From: Hyphomonadaceae bacterium
GTDB taxonomy: Bacteria > Pseudomonadota > Alphaproteobacteria > Caulobacterales > Hyphomonadaceae
DNA length: 64,000 nt
Direction of reading: 5' to 3'
NCBI GenBank assembly: GCA_030158285.1
Contig: JAOATF010000008.1
Span: forward strand, 17,172-81,171
Position numbers and translations under genes: made by a program. Under the pieces are notes generated by a model. That model was not told the DNA's origin, searched no databases, and saw only the letters and a program-made list of their open reading frames with translations. This document shows, piece after piece, positions 46,844 to 57,100 of this stretch (within the stretch, counting starts at the first letter, position 1; each line of letters begins with the position of its first letter).

Positions 46844-47517
46844 TCCGTCGGCGCCGCGCCCACATCGTGCGTGAAGAAGAACAGCCATCCCTTGCGGCGC
46901 AGGCAGGCCTCCAGCATCACCATCGCTCGCCGCCGATGCGCTTCCGACGCGCCCAGCTCCACCGCCCGCAGCTGGCTGCGGTCCGTCTCGCCGAGGTTGA
47001 ACCCCGGCAACACGCCGCGCCCCGTGGCGAACACGTCGCCGACCCAGCGCTTGGCCGCATACGTCGTCTCGCCGTAGGGAAAGGCAAACGCCGAAACCGT
47101 CTCGTGATGCCCCGCCTCGGCCAGCGCCACCAGGTTCTCGCCGATGTCGCGCTCCACCCGCTCCAGCCGCGCCTGTGCGCAATCGAGGTGCGTGTGCGAA
47201 TGCGCCCCCACCTCATGCCCACGCTGTCGCAATTCCGCCAGCGTCTCCGCATCGAACATCTCGCCCATCACCGGGCTGCGCTGCCCGAGGAAGGACGAAC
47301 ACGCATAGAAGCCAGCCTTGCCGCCCTGCGCTTCGATCACGTCCGCGCCGTTCAACGCCGATTTCGGGAAGTCATCGAAGGTAAAGCTGATGATCGGCCG
47401 ATCCGGCGCCACCTGCGCCAGGCACGCGCGCCGCCACTGCGTCACGCGCCGCTGTACCTTGGCCACCGGCGTTCGCGAAGGAACGTAGTTCCACTGCGGC
47501 ATGCCAGACTGTGTCAT
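46732..47517 (-). CDS. hfsH: Polysaccharide deacetylase (NodB family, HfsH-like)
   Basis: IISFTFDDFPKSALNGADVIEAQGGKAGFYACSSFLG...GHEVGAHSHTHLD; start overlaps the hfsG stop. Confidence 0.8.
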   Translation of the reverse strand: MTQSGMPQWNYVPSRTPVAKVQRRVTQWRRACLAQVAPDRPIISFTFDDFPKSALNGADVIEAQGGKAGFYACSSFLGQRSPVMGEMFDAETLAELRQRGHEVGAHSHTHLDCAQARLERVERDIGENLVALAEAGHHETVSAFAFPYGETTYAAKRWVGDVFATGRGVLPGFNLGETDRSQLRAVELGASEAHRRRAMVMLEACLRRKGWLFFFTHDVGAAPTDYGAPTELIEELAARAVDGGAILAAPTLGAVLSGVID

Positions 47518-48491
47518 GCGAGCGCTCCCGCATATATCAGCGCGCGCCATGCCTTCAGCGCCCGCCCGCGCAGGCCGAGCGGCAACCACCGCGCCCGTGC
47601 GGCAGATCCCGCCACCGCGGTCAGCGCCTTGCGCATCGGCAGGCGGCGGAAATGCTTCGCCATGCGGAACAGCGGCATATGCTGCGCCTCTTCATGGTGC
47701 CGCGTCGCCATCAGCACAAAGTTGGGTCCCGACCGGCCATACTTGGCCATCAGTGCGGTGTCTGTATCGAGACCAAGATGCGTCGCCGTATTGTCGATAT
47801 GGCGCACCGGATACCAGCGCTGCGCCCGCAGGCCCCAGTCCGTGTCTTCCCAGCCCCACGCCGCAAACCGCTCGTCGAACGGGCACGCGTCCAGCACCAG
47901 CTTGTGAACCAGCACGTTGGAGGAAAACACATGGCGCCCCGGCGCTTCATTGCGCCGCGCCGCCGTCAGGCATTCCGACGCCTGCGCTTGCCAGCGGTGC
48001 AGGGCAAACGCCTTGTCCGTCGAGGCCGTCTTCAGCGAATACCCGCCGACAATCACGGCAGGCTCCCAGGTCGTATCCATCGCATCGAGATAGGTCTCGA
48101 GGAAGCGCGCGCTGTCCGGCATCATGTCGGCGTCCAGCAACAACAGCCAGTCGCACCGCGCATGGCGGATCACAGCATTGCGCGCGACCGAACGCCCACG
48201 GTTGGCCGCCGCCGAAACGATGCGGATCGCCGCCGGAACCCGCCCGGCATGCGCTTCCAGCCGCGCCAGCAGCTCGTCATCGCCGCTGCCATCGTCAAAG
48301 AACACCAGTTCCACCAGCGAGGACGACGTACACGCCGCCAGCGCATCCATCAGCTTCGTCACATCATGGCGATACACCGGAACGCAGACAGACAGGCGCG
48401 GGGCCGCGCCGCGCCAATAGGCGTTGTCGAAGATACGCTCGCCCGAAAGCGCCGGCGTCATCTGGTCGTGGATCAGCTTTGCAGCGTGCAT
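47514..48491 (-). CDS. hfsG: Glycosyltransferase family 2 (HfsG-like)
   Basis: RLSVCVPVYRHDVTKLMDALAA...FFDDGSGDDELL...ARNAVIRHARCDWLLLLDADMMPD. Confidence 0.78.
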   Translation of the reverse strand: MHAAKLIHDQMTPALSGERIFDNAYWRGAAPRLSVCVPVYRHDVTKLMDALAACTSSSLVELVFFDDGSGDDELLARLEAHAGRVPAAIRIVSAAANRGRSVARNAVIRHARCDWLLLLDADMMPDSARFLETYLDAMDTTWEPAVIVGGYSLKTASTDKAFALHRWQAQASECLTAARRNEAPGRHVFSSNVLVHKLVLDACPFDERFAAWGWEDTDWGLRAQRWYPVRHIDNTATHLGLDTDTALMAKYGRSGPNFVLMATRHHEEAQHMPLFRMAKHFRRLPMRKALTAVAGSAARARWLPLGLRGRALKAWRALIYAGALA

Positions 48492-48496
48492 GGGGC

Positions 48497-50002
48497 TCAC
48501 CGGCTTTTCTCCCGATCGCCCAGAAGGCAGGGAACGGTTTTCAGCACGATCCACAGATCGAGCCAGACGGAAGCGCGGTTGACGTATTCCATGTCCAGCC
48601 GCACGCGCTCGCGCACTTCATCCGGTGTGTGGCAGGGGCCGCGCGATCCATTCACCTGCGCCCAGCCGGTCATCCCGGGCTTCATGCGATGGCGGTGGGC
48701 ATAATCGCCCACGGTGCGCGTCACTTCGATGGAGCCCGCCGTCATGCCCACGGCATGCGGACGCGGCCCAACGAGCGACATCTCGCCCTTCAGCACGTTG
48801 AAGATCTGCGGCAGCTCGTCGAGGCTGCTCATGCGCAGGAAACGCCCGATGCGGGTCACGCGCGGATCGTTAGCTGTTGTCTGCGTGATGATGCCGTCCT
48901 CGGCTTGTTTGTCCGGCCGCATGGTGCGGAATTTCCACACGCGGATGATCTCGTTGTTGAAGCCGTGCCGCTTCTGGCGGAACAGCACCGGCCCCTTGCT
49001 GTCCAGGCGGATCAGCATCGCAATCACCAGCATCGGCAGCGCCAGGAGCACCAGCGACGTTGCGGCGACAACAAGGTCGAACGCCCGCTTCACGGTCGCG
49101 CGGCGCACATCCTTCGGCGCGCCCGAAACATAGGCCGCCGGCGCATCGACCACGCGCGCCAGCGACGTTGTCTCCGGGTTGAACCCCTCAAGATCGAGAA
49201 CCAGGATGATTTCATGCGGCAGGTTGCGGATGCGGTCGATCAGCTCGCGCACGCGCGCCTGCGCCGTCGAGGTGACGGTCACGACAATCCGGTCGATGTC
49301 GGGCAGGCCATCCCACGCCAGCAGGTCGTCCACGCCGCCCAGGCAGGGCGTGTCGCCCATCATGGTGGCGGCCGTGCGGCCCGTGCGATCATCGAAATAG
49401 CCGACAATGTTCAGCTCGCGTTCGCGCACATTGCGCGACACGATGCGCGCTGCGGCAGGCGTCGCGCCCACGATCACCACATTGTCCGACAGCAGGCCGC
49501 GCCGCGTCGCCGCGCGCACCATGCCGAGATAGTTGGCATGCAGAGCCACCAGCGTGATCGCACAGATCGCGCCGACATTGACGAACAGCGCGGGCAGGGG
49601 AAATCCCGTCGCCAGCGACAGCAGGAATCCAGCGCTTAGGCCGGCCGCGCCGCCCGCCGTCGCGCGCAGCAGATGGCCTGCCACTGATCCGGCATAGCGG
49701 AAGCGATAACCGCCCGCGACATAGACCCCAACCACCGCCAGAACCGGCAGCAACAGGAAGGGTAGCGCCAGCAGAACCGGTAGCCGCCACAGGTCGACGC
49801 CATGGCTGTAGGTCAGGCCGAGAATGACCAGGAAAAGCACGATCGCATCCACGCCGCGCGTGATCAGGCGAATGCTGCTGCGGTGGATCAGGCGTTTGCG
49901 GCGCGAGACATGCGCAATCGCGGCTGCCGTACGGTCGCTTACGCGCCGCTCCGCATCCACGACCTTGGGGCGATCAGCCCAGCCCAAGCGCTCCACGCGC
50001 AT
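48497..50002 (-). CDS. hfsE: Undecaprenyl-phosphate glycosylphosphotransferase (HfsE-like)
   Basis: CoA-binding-like N-terminal domain; KRAFDLVVAATSLVLLALPMLVIAMLIRLDSKGPVLFRQKRHGFNNEIIRVWKFRTM...SSLDELPQIFNVLKGEMSLVGPRPHA. Confidence 0.82.
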   Translation of the reverse strand: MRVERLGWADRPKVVDAERRVSDRTAAAIAHVSRRKRLIHRSSIRLITRGVDAIVLFLVILGLTYSHGVDLWRLPVLLALPFLLLPVLAVVGVYVAGGYRFRYAGSVAGHLLRATAGGAAGLSAGFLLSLATGFPLPALFVNVGAICAITLVALHANYLGMVRAATRRGLLSDNVVIVGATPAAARIVSRNVRERELNIVGYFDDRTGRTAATMMGDTPCLGGVDDLLAWDGLPDIDRIVVTVTSTAQARVRELIDRIRNLPHEIILVLDLEGFNPETTSLARVVDAPAAYVSGAPKDVRRATVKRAFDLVVAATSLVLLALPMLVIAMLIRLDSKGPVLFRQKRHGFNNEIIRVWKFRTMRPDKQAEDGIITQTTANDPRVTRIGRFLRMSSLDELPQIFNVLKGEMSLVGPRPHAVGMTAGSIEVTRTVGDYAHRHRMKPGMTGWAQVNGSRGPCHTPDEVRERVRLDMEYVNRASVWLDLWIVLKTVPCLLGDREKSR

Positions 50003-50045
50003 AGCGACCCGCTCTGCGTAAAAACCAACGTCAACAGCAGGTAAA

Positions 50046-51512
50046 CTAGCGGAACAGGGTCAAAACGGGTTTGAACCAATCGGTGAAATTCGTCCGATCG
50101 GGCTTGCGCGGAACCATTAATCCCAGCGGCAAAAGCATAAACCCGACCACCGCCGTCGCGAGGAAACAGTCGCGAAACGCCAGCATCTGCGCGCTCTGCC
50201 AGACCACGCGTCCCAGCTCCGCCGCATCAACCTGCGTCTCCCGTATCCCCGCCGCCAACGCGTCGCCATGAAATGCTGTCCGGTACTGCAATAGCGCCGA
50301 CAGCCCCGCCACGCCCAGCGCCCCGCCCGTCTGGCTCAGGAACGTCGCCGCCGGCGCCGCCGCCGCCACCATGCCCCCGGCGTGCGTCATCGCACTCGCA
50401 TTCGCCGACGGCATGCTGATCCCCGTCGCCGCCCGCGCCAGCACCAGCGCCCCGACAATCCACCCCGCCTCCGTCGCAAACGCCACGTCGGACAGCATCG
50501 CCATCGCGCCCGTGAACATCACCGCCCCCGCCGCCAGCAGCACACGCGGATCCACGCGGTCGCTCAACCGCCCCGCCAGCGGAAAACACACCGCCATCGC
50601 CACGCCCGCCGGCAGCAACATCTCGCCCGCACCCAGCGGCGAATAGTGTTGCACCAGCTGCACGAACAACGGCGCCAGCCACGTCGATCCATAGACCGCA
50701 GCGCCCGTGAGAAAGATCGTCGCTCCCGCCGCCGCAAACGCCGGCCGCGCAAACAGCCGCAAATCCAGCACCGGCGCCGGATGCCGCCACTCCCACGCCA
50801 GGAACGCCGCCATCGCTGCCAGCCCACCCGCCAGCCTCAGCGTCGTGCCCGCATCATCCCATCCCTCGCGCGCGCCATGCGCCAGCCCCTGCAGCCCCAG
50901 CGCCAGCCCCGCCATCACCAGCAGCAGCCCGACCCAGTCCAGCCGCATCCGCGCACCAGCGTCCCGCCCCGGCAGCATTCGCCACCCCAGCCCCGCCGCG
51001 ATCACCGCCAGCGGCGTCGTCGCCACGAACACCACGCGCCAGTCGAACGCATCGATCAACCACCCGCCCGCCACCGGCCCGAAAGCCGGTGATGCGATCA
51101 CGCACAGCGAATAGATCCCCACCGCAAACCCGCGCACCCCCACCGGAAAACGCGTGTAGATCACCACCATCGCCATCGGCTGGATCAGCCCCGCGCCCGC
51201 GCCCTGCATCATCCGCCCGGCGACCAGCAGCGACAGGTCCTGCGCCATCGCCCCCATCACGCTGCCGACAACAAAGCTCGCCATCGCCGCGACAAAACTT
51301 GCGCGCATCCCGAACCGCGCCACGCACCACGTGCTCAGCAGCATGAACCCCGTCGACGCCGCCAGAAACGCCGTCGACAGCCACTGCGCCTCTTCCTGCC
51401 CCAGCCCCAGCGCGCCGATCACAGAGGGCAGGGCGACATTCACGATCGTCGCCGCCGTCATCGTGCCGATCGACCCGATCGCCAGCACGCCGATCAGCGA
51501 CCAGATTTTCAC
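50046..51512 (-). CDS. DHA2/EmrB-type MFS efflux transporter (GTG start proposed)
   Basis: IGSIGTMTAATIVNVALPSVIGALGLGQEEAQWLSTAFLAAS; 14-TM pattern. Confidence 0.88.
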   Translation of the reverse strand: MKIWSLIGVLAIGSIGTMTAATIVNVALPSVIGALGLGQEEAQWLSTAFLAASTGFMLLSTWCVARFGMRASFVAAMASFVVGSVMGAMAQDLSLLVAGRMMQGAGAGLIQPMAMVVIYTRFPVGVRGFAVGIYSLCVIASPAFGPVAGGWLIDAFDWRVVFVATTPLAVIAAGLGWRMLPGRDAGARMRLDWVGLLLVMAGLALGLQGLAHGAREGWDDAGTTLRLAGGLAAMAAFLAWEWRHPAPVLDLRLFARPAFAAAGATIFLTGAAVYGSTWLAPLFVQLVQHYSPLGAGEMLLPAGVAMAVCFPLAGRLSDRVDPRVLLAAGAVMFTGAMAMLSDVAFATEAGWIVGALVLARAATGISMPSANASAMTHAGGMVAAAAPAATFLSQTGGALGVAGLSALLQYRTAFHGDALAAGIRETQVDAAELGRVVWQSAQMLAFRDCFLATAVVGFMLLPLGLMVPRKPDRTNFTDWFKPVLTLFR

Positions 51513-51522
51513 GAAGCGCGCC

Positions 51523-52623
51523 TCATGATGCCCGGATGCGCAGCGTCGCCATCGCCCCCGGCCGCGCCCGCCCGCACGCCGCGCCCAGCTTGACACGCAC
51601 CGGCACGCGCTGCGTGATCTTCGTGAACACCCCCGCCGGATTGGCATTCGGCGCCACCGCAAACTCCGACGTCGCCGCATCGCCGATCCGCTCCACCACG
51701 CCCCGGCAAGCAACCCGCGACGCATCCAGATGGATCTCCACCTCCGCGCCAACCCGAACACGCAGCAGCTCCGGCTCCTTGATGTTCGCCTCGATCCACA
51801 CCCCGTCGCCATGCGCCAGCGCCAGCCGCGTCCCCGCCGCCACATGCTCGCCCGGCTCGGCAAACACCTCATCCACCACGCCGTTGAGCGGGCTCTCCAC
51901 CCGATGCTGCTTCAGCTCCACCTTCAGCAACCCAACCCGCTGGCGCAGCGCATGCGCTGAAACCGCCATCGCCTCCGCCTCGCGCAACGTCACATCGGCC
52001 TCTTTCGCCTCCGCCGCCGCCTCGCCCACGCCCGCGCGCCGGTCCGCTTCTTCCGCTTCCGCCCGCGCGGCCGCCTGCCGCGCGACTTCCAGCGCCGCCG
52101 TCGCGCGATCCATCGCCGCCTGCGCCACCACGCCAGAGCCATGCAGCGCCAGCGTCCGCGCGTGATCCGCCTCGGCGCGCGTGAGCACGGCCCGCGCCGC
52201 CGCCACATCCGCCACTGCGCCTGCCGCCGCCGCTTCCCGCGCCGCCACGCGCTGCCCGCCGCGCTCGCGTGTCACATCGGCGGAAAGCCGCTCGCGCGCC
52301 ACCTCCGCCTCCATCGCCTTGAGGTCCAGCGTCGCCGCCGCCAGCGCCAGCTTCGCCTTCGCGTCGTCCAGCTTCACCAGGATCTGCCCCGGCGCGATTC
52401 GGTCGCCCGCCTCAACCGGCATCTCGGCGATGCGGCCCGCAATCTCCGCCGACACCGTCACCATGCGCGCCCGCACCCGCGCATCTGTCGTCGTCACGAA
52501 CGCCGCCTGATCCGCCAGCCACCATCCCGCCCCCGCCAGCACGGCCAGCAGCGCAATCGCGATTCCGGTCCTGATCAATCCGCGTTGCAAGCGATGCTCC
52601 CGATGCGCCTGCATGGCCGCCAT
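51523..52623 (-). CDS. HlyD/EmrA-type membrane fusion protein
   Basis: Single N-terminal TM; VTVSAEIAGRIAEMPVEAGDRIAPGQILVKLDDAK lipoyl motif; periplasmic coiled coil. Confidence 0.9.
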   Translation of the reverse strand: MAAMQAHREHRLQRGLIRTGIAIALLAVLAGAGWWLADQAAFVTTTDARVRARMVTVSAEIAGRIAEMPVEAGDRIAPGQILVKLDDAKAKLALAAATLDLKAMEAEVARERLSADVTRERGGQRVAAREAAAAGAVADVAAARAVLTRAEADHARTLALHGSGVVAQAAMDRATAALEVARQAAARAEAEEADRRAGVGEAAAEAKEADVTLREAEAMAVSAHALRQRVGLLKVELKQHRVESPLNGVVDEVFAEPGEHVAAGTRLALAHGDGVWIEANIKEPELLRVRVGAEVEIHLDASRVACRGVVERIGDAATSEFAVAPNANPAGVFTKITQRVPVRVKLGAACGRARPGAMATLRIRAS

Positions 52624-52670
52624 CGGGAGAGGGAGGGACTAGGGACAGCCCGGGGTTGTTGTGCGTTGGA

Positions 52671-52834
52671 AGCTCCGCCCGCTACGCGGTCGGCCCCTTC
52701 CGGCCCTTCGGGCCACCTTCCCCGCTTCGCGGGGCAGGACCACATACCGCTGGCATTGAGGGGAAGTCCTCCCTCGCCGAAGGCGGGGGAGGTGGCGCGA
52801 AGCGACGGAGGGGGCTGCCTGCGAAGCAGGCGGT
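52671..52834. repeat. ~165-bp palindrome-rich repeat, copy A
   Basis: Nearly identical to the reverse complement of copy B (53948-54112); shared core ccccttccggcccttcgggccaccttccccgcttcgcggggcaggaccaca. Confidence 0.9.
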
Positions 52835-52869
52835 GCAGCTACCCGCAACGTGAGTCAGGACAACCCGCC

Positions 52870-53751
52870 TTACCCCTTCTGCCGTTTGTCGAACACCAGG
52901 ATGCAGCCCTCCGGCGCGATATACGCCGGCGTCACCGCATGCCCCGTCAGCATCGCGTCGAGCACGTTGCCGACATATTGCTGGTCGGCCTTGGCGCGCG
53001 CACGGCCATAGGTGACACGGTCATTGAGCGGGCCCTGATAGAGAATCTTCCACGTGCCCGGCTGGATCACCAGCGTCTCCGTCGCGCGCTCCACGCCCAG
53101 CGGCTCGCCCGTGGCCTGGTCCGGCGTGTCTTTCAACACGGGGATCACGGATTTGAAGCTGGCCACCTCGTCGGCGATCATCTTCGGCGTGTCATAGCTG
53201 TTGGAATTCAGCATCAGGAACTGCACGCCCTTGGGTCCATATTTTGCCTGGATGTCCTTGAAGTCCGGCACCAGCTGCTGGCCTATCGGGCAGCCCTTGG
53301 TGTGCATGGTCAGCACAATCGCCTTGGCGTCGGTCAGCTTGTAAAGCTCCCACGCCTTGCCCGTCTGGTCGGTCAGCTTGAAGTTGGCGATCTTGGCGTG
53401 GGGCAGGTCATGGCCCGTCACGGCCGCCGCGGGCAGCACATAACCGCCCCCCTGATCCTTGTTCTCCGGCGCCATCACAGGCGCGGGCGCGGGCGAAACG
53501 GCCGGGGCAGCCGAAGGCGCCATGGCGGCGTGCGCGGCGGGATCGCTGTGATCCATGCCAGCCATCTGCGCCGCATCGGCCGGCGCGGCAGTCGCCGCGG
53601 CTTCACCCTCGGGCTGGGCAGCCTGCGCTGTCTCGGCAGCAGCCGGCACAGCGGCTTCGCTCACGGGCGCTGCCGCCTCTCCGCCCGAACAGGCGGCGAT
53701 GGAGAAGGCGAGGGCGGCGATGGCCGTGCCGGAAAGAATGCGGGAGATCAT
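52870..53751 (-). CDS. Redoxin (AhpC/TSA-like) lipoprotein (ORF open to 53832)
   Basis: MISRILSGTAIAALAFSIAACSGG lipobox; FKLTDQTGKAWELYKLTDAKAIVLTMHTKGCPIGQQLVPDFKDIQAKYGPKGVQFLMLNSN. Confidence 0.8.
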   Translation of the reverse strand: MISRILSGTAIAALAFSIAACSGGEAAAPVSEAAVPAAAETAQAAQPEGEAAATAAPADAAQMAGMDHSDPAAHAAMAPSAAPAVSPAPAPVMAPENKDQGGGYVLPAAAVTGHDLPHAKIANFKLTDQTGKAWELYKLTDAKAIVLTMHTKGCPIGQQLVPDFKDIQAKYGPKGVQFLMLNSNSYDTPKMIADEVASFKSVIPVLKDTPDQATGEPLGVERATETLVIQPGTWKILYQGPLNDRVTYGRARAKADQQYVGNVLDAMLTGHAVTPAYIAPEGCILVFDKRQKG

Positions 53752-53947
53752 GGGGATACCGGTCGCCTTGGAAGTCATTGGGGAAGCCGTCATGGGGGAG
53801 CTGTCCTCTTTGTCTGGTCGTATGTGGGACACGCCGCAATATCCGCCAACGGCCTGACAGCGTCAAACGCCCTGCGCTGCACCACACTGCCTTGTGTTCC
53901 GGGTTGAACGATCGGCCACCCCGCGACCGTCGGCTTTGACCAGGATC

Positions 53948-54112
53948 AGCTCCGCCCGCTTCGCGGTCGGCCCCCTCCGTCGCTTCGCGCCACCTCCCCC
54001 GCCTTCGGCGAGGGAGGACTTCCCCACGATGCCAGCGGTTTGTGGTCCTGCCCCGCGAAGCGGGGAAGGTGGCCCGAAGGGCCGGAAGGGGCTGCCCGCG
54101 CAGCGGGCGGTC
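53948..54112. repeat. ~165-bp palindrome-rich repeat, copy B (inverted relative to copy A)
   Basis: Reverse complement aligns along its full length to 52671-52834. Confidence 0.9.
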
Positions 54113-54137
54113 TCTCCACCCATCATGCCCATCCCAA

Positions 54138-54168
54138 ACGAAAACAGGCGGCCCGGAGGCCGCCTGTT
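54138..54168 (-). terminator. Rho-independent terminator of the TonB-dependent receptor gene
   Basis: ACAGGCGGCC-TCCG-GGCCGCCTGT then TTTCG on the minus strand (stem 54144-54167). Confidence 0.8.
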
Positions 54169-54193
54169 CCCGTCTGTGTCGTGCTCAGAAGGC

Positions 54194-57100
54194 CTAGAAG
54201 GTCTTCTTGATCCCGAGTTCGAAGGTCCGGCCGAGCGGAGAGCCCATGCGCGGATCGTAGCCGAGCTCCTGACGGGACTGCGGCGGGTCTTCGTCCGTGA
54301 TGTTGGAGACCGTCGCCGTGAGGCGCAGGTCTTGCGTCACACGGAACAGGTAGGTGGCGTCGAACGACAGCCAGTCGCCGCTCTCCACACCGTAGAAGGT
54401 CGTGCCGTACGGCGTGGTGCTGCCCGGCAGGAAGCCGCCCGGAGTGATCGGGCCGCGTTCGTCGGTGACGCCGGAGATGTACTGAGCCGCCAGGCGGAAG
54501 TTGTGCTGGTCCAGCGCGTAGTTGATGCTGGCGTTTGCACGCAGTTCCGGCGAGGCGAAGCCGACGACGGCGTAGTTCAGGAAGCCGAGGCGATCGTCAG
54601 CCGGGGCAACCGTGAAGCCATCCAGTTCCGTGGCCGAGTTTTGGTCCTTCGTCACCTTGGTCGCGGTAGCCGCGAGGGTCAGGTCACCCGGGCCGAACGG
54701 CAGGGAGTAGTTGACCTGGATGTCGAAGCCGGCCGTCGCCTGACCCGGTCCGTTACCGAAGTCAGTACGGATCGTGTTCAGCGCGTTGGCTTGCGTCACA
54801 CCCTGAACGCACGGGCCACCGTTGAAGGTGACGCGGCTGATCAGCGGGTGCGAGCAGTCGGCGTAGGCAAGGCCGGAGTTGACGACCGTGCCGGTCGCCA
54901 CGCCCTGCTGGGTCGCGAACGCCATGGCGGAGGTCGGGGCGGCGACGCCCGCAGCCGTCGGGCCATAACGGAACACGCCGTCAGCGATCTGGTTGGCAGT
55001 CGCCAGCAGGCCGAGTTCGTCTTCGGTTTCGATGTTGAAGTAGTCGACGATGATCGTGAGGTCATGGTCAGGGGCGAAGCCCTGCGACTGCCAGATCGCA
55101 CCGACGTTCCAGGCGGTTGCCGTTTCCGGAACCACATCGCTGCGAGTGACGGTCTGCGCGCCCAGCCAGTTGCCGCTTGAGCGGGTGTAGCTGTTCACAC
55201 CGTTGTCGATGTTGCCCGGGATGAGGCCAGCCGGCGGCGCCTGGTAGTTGGTGCCGTAAGAGCCACGCAGCGAGAGCGGACCCGCCACGTCCCATTTGCC
55301 TGAGACCTTGTACACCGTGGCGCCAAGGCCACCCGAGAACTCCTCGCGGCGGACAGCCGCCTGGAAGTTCACATTGTCGAGCAGCGGGATCTGCGCTTCG
55401 CCGAACAGCGAGTACTGCTGCTGGTCAGCATAGTTAGGCGGGTTGGTGCCGAAGAAGACGAACGGGCCGGGCTTGTCCGGCGTGCAGCCCGTATGGTTCG
55501 GGTCTGTCGTTGGCAGCGGGATCTGCGCCTGCGTGTTTGCGCCGGTCGTGAACTGGCTCGGCCAGTCGCACTGCAAGTTGCCGTTGTAGATATTGCTCGG
55601 AACAATTTCGCGGAATTCGAGCTGGCGGGTCTGACCGCCGATCGCCCAACCGATTTCGCCGCCCGGCAGCTGGATGCCCGACATGCCGTTGAAGACGATG
55701 TCGGCCGTGAGGCTCGAGTTGATCGTCTCCGTGGCGCGGTCGTCGAACAGCCACTGCGCAACGTCGGCGCGGTTCTCGAGACCCGAGACATAGCGCGGGT
55801 TGGCGAGGCCGAGCTCCGGCTGCGTCGGGAACGACGAAGCGAAGGGGTTCCAGTAGTAGCAGCCGACCGCAGCGCGGGCGGCGGCGGAGGTGCCGATCGA
55901 ACTGTTCTGCGTGCCGAACTGGTTCGGGTTCTGGTCAGCAACCGAGCAGTTCGGGCCGCCGAAGCCGGCGAGCGCTTCCTGCAGGCGGTAGCCGATGATG
56001 TCCGGCGAGTCCGCGTACGAGATCGACTGGTTGTAGGTCACGGCAAAGTCGTAGCCGATGTCCTTCGCCATGCCGGCCCAGTCGCCCAGCGTGCCCTTGA
56101 TGCCCGACGAGACGCGCCAGATCTGGTTGTCGATCTTGGACGGCACGCCGTAGCCATTGCCTTCGCCCATGAACGGGTTGCCGCCGTGCGCGAACGCACG
56201 ATAGGTCAGCGGCGTCACGCCCTGGGTCGCGGCGCGGGCGCCGGCCGAAAGTGCGCCGGAGGTCACGGCCTGGTTCAGGAAGGCGTCGACATACGGGTTG
56301 GTCGACGGAGCGTAGAACTGGTACGTCGCGCCCGAAGAGCGCGCCGGACCACGGATCACCGGCTGGGCCGGCGAACCAAACACCTGCGGCGACATCACCT
56401 GGCCGTAGGACGCGTCGAAATGGAACTCCATGTTCTCGTTGATCGCCGCGTTCACCTGCGCAAACGCCCGATAAATGTCGTTTTCCTCGACGAGGTTGTA
56501 GTACGAAATATAGTTGTAGGAGCAGGCCGGAACGCCAGCGGCAACGCCGTTGGGGTTGTAGACGCCGTTCACGGCTTCGCACGACGACTGCGTGAAGTCG
56601 CGGACGAGACCGGCGACAGGCGCGCCGAATTCGCCGTTGGCCGTGTTGTCGAGCGCCGAGGCCGGGTAAGCGCCGCGCGGCAGCCACGAAGCAACGTTGG
56701 TCAGGGTCGACCACGGAGCTGGGTTCACGCCGTACTTGCCAGCAGCCCAGTCGCGCTCCTCGGACTCGAGGCGCGAGCGATGCTCGTATTCCGCCGACCA
56801 CATGAAGTTCACGTCGCCGTCGCCGACGCCGCCGAGGATGCTGACGGAGTAGTCGCCGTCGGACCCATCGATCATCTTGTACTGACCGCCGACCTCGAGG
56901 CCGACGAAGTCATCGCGCGTGATGAAGTTGACGACGCCGCCTGTAGCGTCAGCGCCGTAGATCACGGCCGCGCCGTCTTTCAGGATTTCGGTGCGCGACA
57001 GGGCCGCCGAAGGGATGTTGGCGGTGTTCTGGCTCATGCGACGGCCGTTCAGCAGGACAAGGGTCTTGTCCGCGCCGAGGCCACGCAGGTTGTAGTTGAC

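Noticed and set aside
47501-49639. 712-aa plus-strand ORF (and 397-aa 47511..48704)
   Set aside because: Antisense to the hfsG/hfsE-like genes; Pro/Arg/His-rich shadow ORFs.
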